DNA from: Pseudomonadota bacterium
Lineage (GTDB): Bacteria; Desulfobacterota; Desulfobacteria; Desulfobacterales; RPRI01
Direction: 5' to 3'
NCBI GenBank assembly: GCA_018830925.1
Contig: JAHJRK010000314.1
Location: 1 to 6,964, forward strand
DNA length: 6,964 nt
The notes under the pieces are model-generated. The model saw only the letters and a list, made by a program, of their open reading frames with translations. It did not search any database and had not been told where the DNA came from. Shown one piece after another: positions 5,688 to 6,964 of the stretch (the stretch's first letter is position 1; each line of letters starts with the position of its first letter). A program made the translations under genes and the position numbers.

Positions 5688-6788
5688 CTACAGCTTGCAA
5701 TAGTCCAGGCCGAAAGCATCGGCTACTCCGTTGCAGGTTACCTTTCCCTGAACAACATTTGCGCCGAGCTTTATTTCGGCATTTTCCCTGAATGCCCTTT
5801 TCCATCCTTTATTCGCAATCTCAACGGCATATGGCAGCGTCGCATTTGTCAGTGCAAGTGTTGATGTTTTGGCAACCGCACCGGGCATGTTCGCAACACA
5901 GTAATGTACAACACCATCAACAATATAAATAGGATCTTTATGAGTCGTCGGTCTGGATGTTTCAAAACAGCCGCCCTGATCTATTGCAACATCAACAAGC
6001 ACCGAGCCTTTTTTCATGGTTTTTAACATTTCCCGCGTCACAAGCCTGGGAGCTTTGGCGCCCGGAATAAGAACAGCCCCGACTACTACATCGGCTTCTT
6101 TTATAAGTTTCCGTATAGTTGCAGGAGTAGACATAAGAAGAAAACAATTTCTCGGCATCACATCACTCAGATAACGGAGACGATCCAGATTATTATCAAG
6201 CAGGTAAACCTTTGCGCCTAAACCACAGGCCATCTTGGCTGCATTGGTTCCAACAACACCGCCTCCAATTATAAGAACCGTTCCCGGATCAACTCCGGGT
6301 ACTCCACCCAGCAGAACCCCCTGCCCGCCCTGCAACATCTCCAGATATTTAGCGCCCTGCTGAATCGCCATTCTGCCGGCCACTTCACTCATAGGGGTAA
6401 GCAACGGCAAAGAACCATCCGGTTTCTGGATTGTTTCATAAGCAATATTTATCGATTGTTTTTTTATAAGAACTTTTGTCAACTTCTCGGCAGCGGCAAG
6501 ATGAAGATAAGTAAACACAATCTGATTTTTTCTTATCAGTTCATATTCCGGCGGCATCGGTTCTTTGACGTGCATAATCATTTCAGCCCGATCAAATATT
6601 TCTCGAGGAGTTTTGACAATTTGAGCTCCGGCTTTTACATACGCGGAGTCATCAAATCCGCTTCCGATTCCAGCGCTTTTTTCAACGAGAATATCATGTC
6701 CGTTTTGTTTCATTACTTCGACCCCCGCAGGAGTCATGGAAACGCGGTTTTCTTCCGTCTTTATCTCTTTAAGAATGCCAACAATCAT
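5688..6788 (-). CDS. ald: Alanine dehydrogenase, NAD-dependent
   Basis: Catalyses L-alanine + NAD+ to pyruvate + NH4+ + NADH, reversibly, in the cytoplasm. The frame opens at a TTG at 6794, but that codon directly abuts GAGGG (6799-6795), while the ATG at 6788 has it at 6-nt spacing, so the ATG is preferred (366 aa). With that start, the residues fall on the numbering of the well-studied Mycobacterium enzyme: Arg15, Lys75 (VKEP), His96 (YLHLA), Asp198 at the end of the second Rossmann strand (LLDNN) and Asp270 (VAIDQGG). The nucleotide loop is GGGVVG (175-180). No key residue is missing. It precedes alr on the same strand, so the pair can turn D- or L-alanine into pyruvate, or make alanine for the wall. 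A promoter candidate lies at 6817-6844. Confidence 0.97.
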   Translation of the reverse strand: MIVGILKEIKTEENRVSMTPAGVEVMKQNGHDILVEKSAGIGSGFDDSAYVKAGAQIVKTPREIFDRAEMIMHVKEPMPPEYELIRKNQIVFTYLHLAAAEKLTKVLIKKQSINIAYETIQKPDGSLPLLTPMSEVAGRMAIQQGAKYLEMLQGGQGVLLGGVPGVDPGTVLIIGGGVVGTNAAKMACGLGAKVYLLDNNLDRLRYLSDVMPRNCFLLMSTPATIRKLIKEADVVVGAVLIPGAKAPRLVTREMLKTMKKGSVLVDVAIDQGGCFETSRPTTHKDPIYIVDGVVHYCVANMPGAVAKTSTLALTNATLPYAVEIANKGWKRAFRENAEIKLGANVVQGKVTCNGVADAFGLDYCKL

Positions 6789-6816
6789 ATTCAACCCTCT
6801 TTATGTTTGAAGTTTT

Positions 6817-6844
6817 ATGTTAATACCTGAATCTTGCACGTCAA
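6817..6844 (-). promoter_or_regulatory. Candidate promoter for ald-alr
   Basis: On the - strand, TTGACG (6844-6839, 5 of 6) is separated by 16 bp from TAACAT (6822-6817, 4 of 6). Initiation near 6810 would give a leader of about 22 nt with GAGGG before the ATG at 6788. There is no strong competing site in this short divergent region. Confidence 0.5.
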
Positions 6845-6859
6845 CATAGAAAAAATGAA

Positions 6860-6887
6860 TTAAACCATCTGGGATTCCTGTTATATA
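6860..6887 (+). promoter_or_regulatory. Weak candidate promoter for the gene at the right edge
   Basis: TATATA at 6882-6887 is a fair -10 box. The best -35 at 16 bp is TTAAAC (6860-6865), a poor match. If used, transcription starts near 6894 with a leader of about 36 nt, and the left arm of the inverted repeat (6864-6873) lies between -35 and -10, as an operator would. Confidence 0.25.
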
Positions 6888-6934
6888 AGGGATGAGCCAA
6901 CACCCCAAAAACAAACAGGAGGTACCCAGATGGT
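6864..6934. repeat. Long interrupted inverted repeat covering the RBS and start codon of the right-edge gene
   Basis: ACCATCTGGG at 6864-6873 is perfectly complementary to CCCAGATGGT at 6925-6934, which contains the ATG at 6930-6932. Inside, CCTGTT 6877-6882 pairs with AACAGG 6914-6919, and GGG 6889-6891 can pair with CCC in 6903-6906. The Shine-Dalgarno (6917-6923) falls in the inner stem and an internal loop. This may be a regulatory hairpin, an operator, or the end of a mobile element. The arms are exact; the meaning is not known. Confidence 0.6.
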
Positions 6935-6964
6935 AAAAATACAAAAGAAGGATAACAGGAAAAA
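6930..6964 (+). CDS. Start of an unidentified gene (first 11 codons, runs off the window)
   Basis: ATG at 6930 follows a near-perfect Shine-Dalgarno, AGGAGGT at 6917-6923, with 6-nt spacing. The visible product is MVKIQKKDNRK, strongly basic and hydrophilic, with no signal peptide. It is transcribed divergently from ald. Eleven residues are too few to assign a family; a DNA-binding protein or a transposase is possible from the charge and the flanking inverted repeat, but this is a guess. The call rests on the ribosome-binding site alone. Confidence 0.6.
   Translation, partial: MVKIQKKDNRK

Noticed and set aside
6456..6830. 124-codon open frame on the + strand inside ald
   Set aside because: It lies antisense to well-conserved ald codons, has no suitable ribosome-binding site, and its product shows no recognisable domain.

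Overview
The window looks like chromosomal DNA of a Gram-negative bacterium with moderate GC content. It encodes a Spy/CpxP-like periplasmic protein, a lipoprotein signal peptide and ArfB. The gene mix (an anti-sigma-like plus Spy pair, a CoA-transferase fused to a GNAT domain, alanine dehydrogenase next to alanine racemase) suggests Desulfobacterota (sulfate-reducer-like Deltaproteobacteria). That placement is an inference from gene style, not something the sequence proves.

Layout, left to right. (1) 1-845, + strand: the C-terminal end of a membrane-anchored protein, probably an anti-sigma factor, overlaps by ATGA a small secreted Spy/CpxP-like protein; this looks like an envelope-stress module. 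(2) 846-1291: 446 bp without a convincing gene. It contains a strong hairpin, a GC-rich foldable element, a 16-bp tandem duplication, a good promoter candidate and a roughly 190-nt leader with several predicted stems. (3) 1292-4090, + strand: a likely operon of a 610-aa acetyl-CoA hydrolase/transferase-GNAT fusion, an NlpC/P60 lipoprotein and the ribosome-rescue hydrolase ArfB, the last two joined by ATGA. (4) 4095-4385, - strand: a Dabb-domain protein converging on arfB with only 4 bp between the stop codons. (5) 4498-6788, - strand: ald followed by alr, encoding alanine dehydrogenase and alanine racemase. Both genes appear to start a few codons inside their longest open frames. (6) 6789-6964: a divergent intergenic region with a promoter candidate for ald, then the first 11 codons of a + strand gene whose ribosome-binding site and start codon sit in a long interrupted inverted repeat.

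Function. Alr interconverts D- and L-alanine and Ald deaminates L-alanine to pyruvate with NADH. The pair can feed D-alanine to the cell wall or catabolise either isomer. The CoA-transferase fusion acts near acetyl-CoA and acetate, downstream of pyruvate, but lies in a separate operon. The least explained parts are the structured leader at 1100-1291, the GC-rich element at 894-1020 and the inverted repeat at 6864-6934. No complete mobile element, CRISPR array, tRNA or rRNA was recognised.
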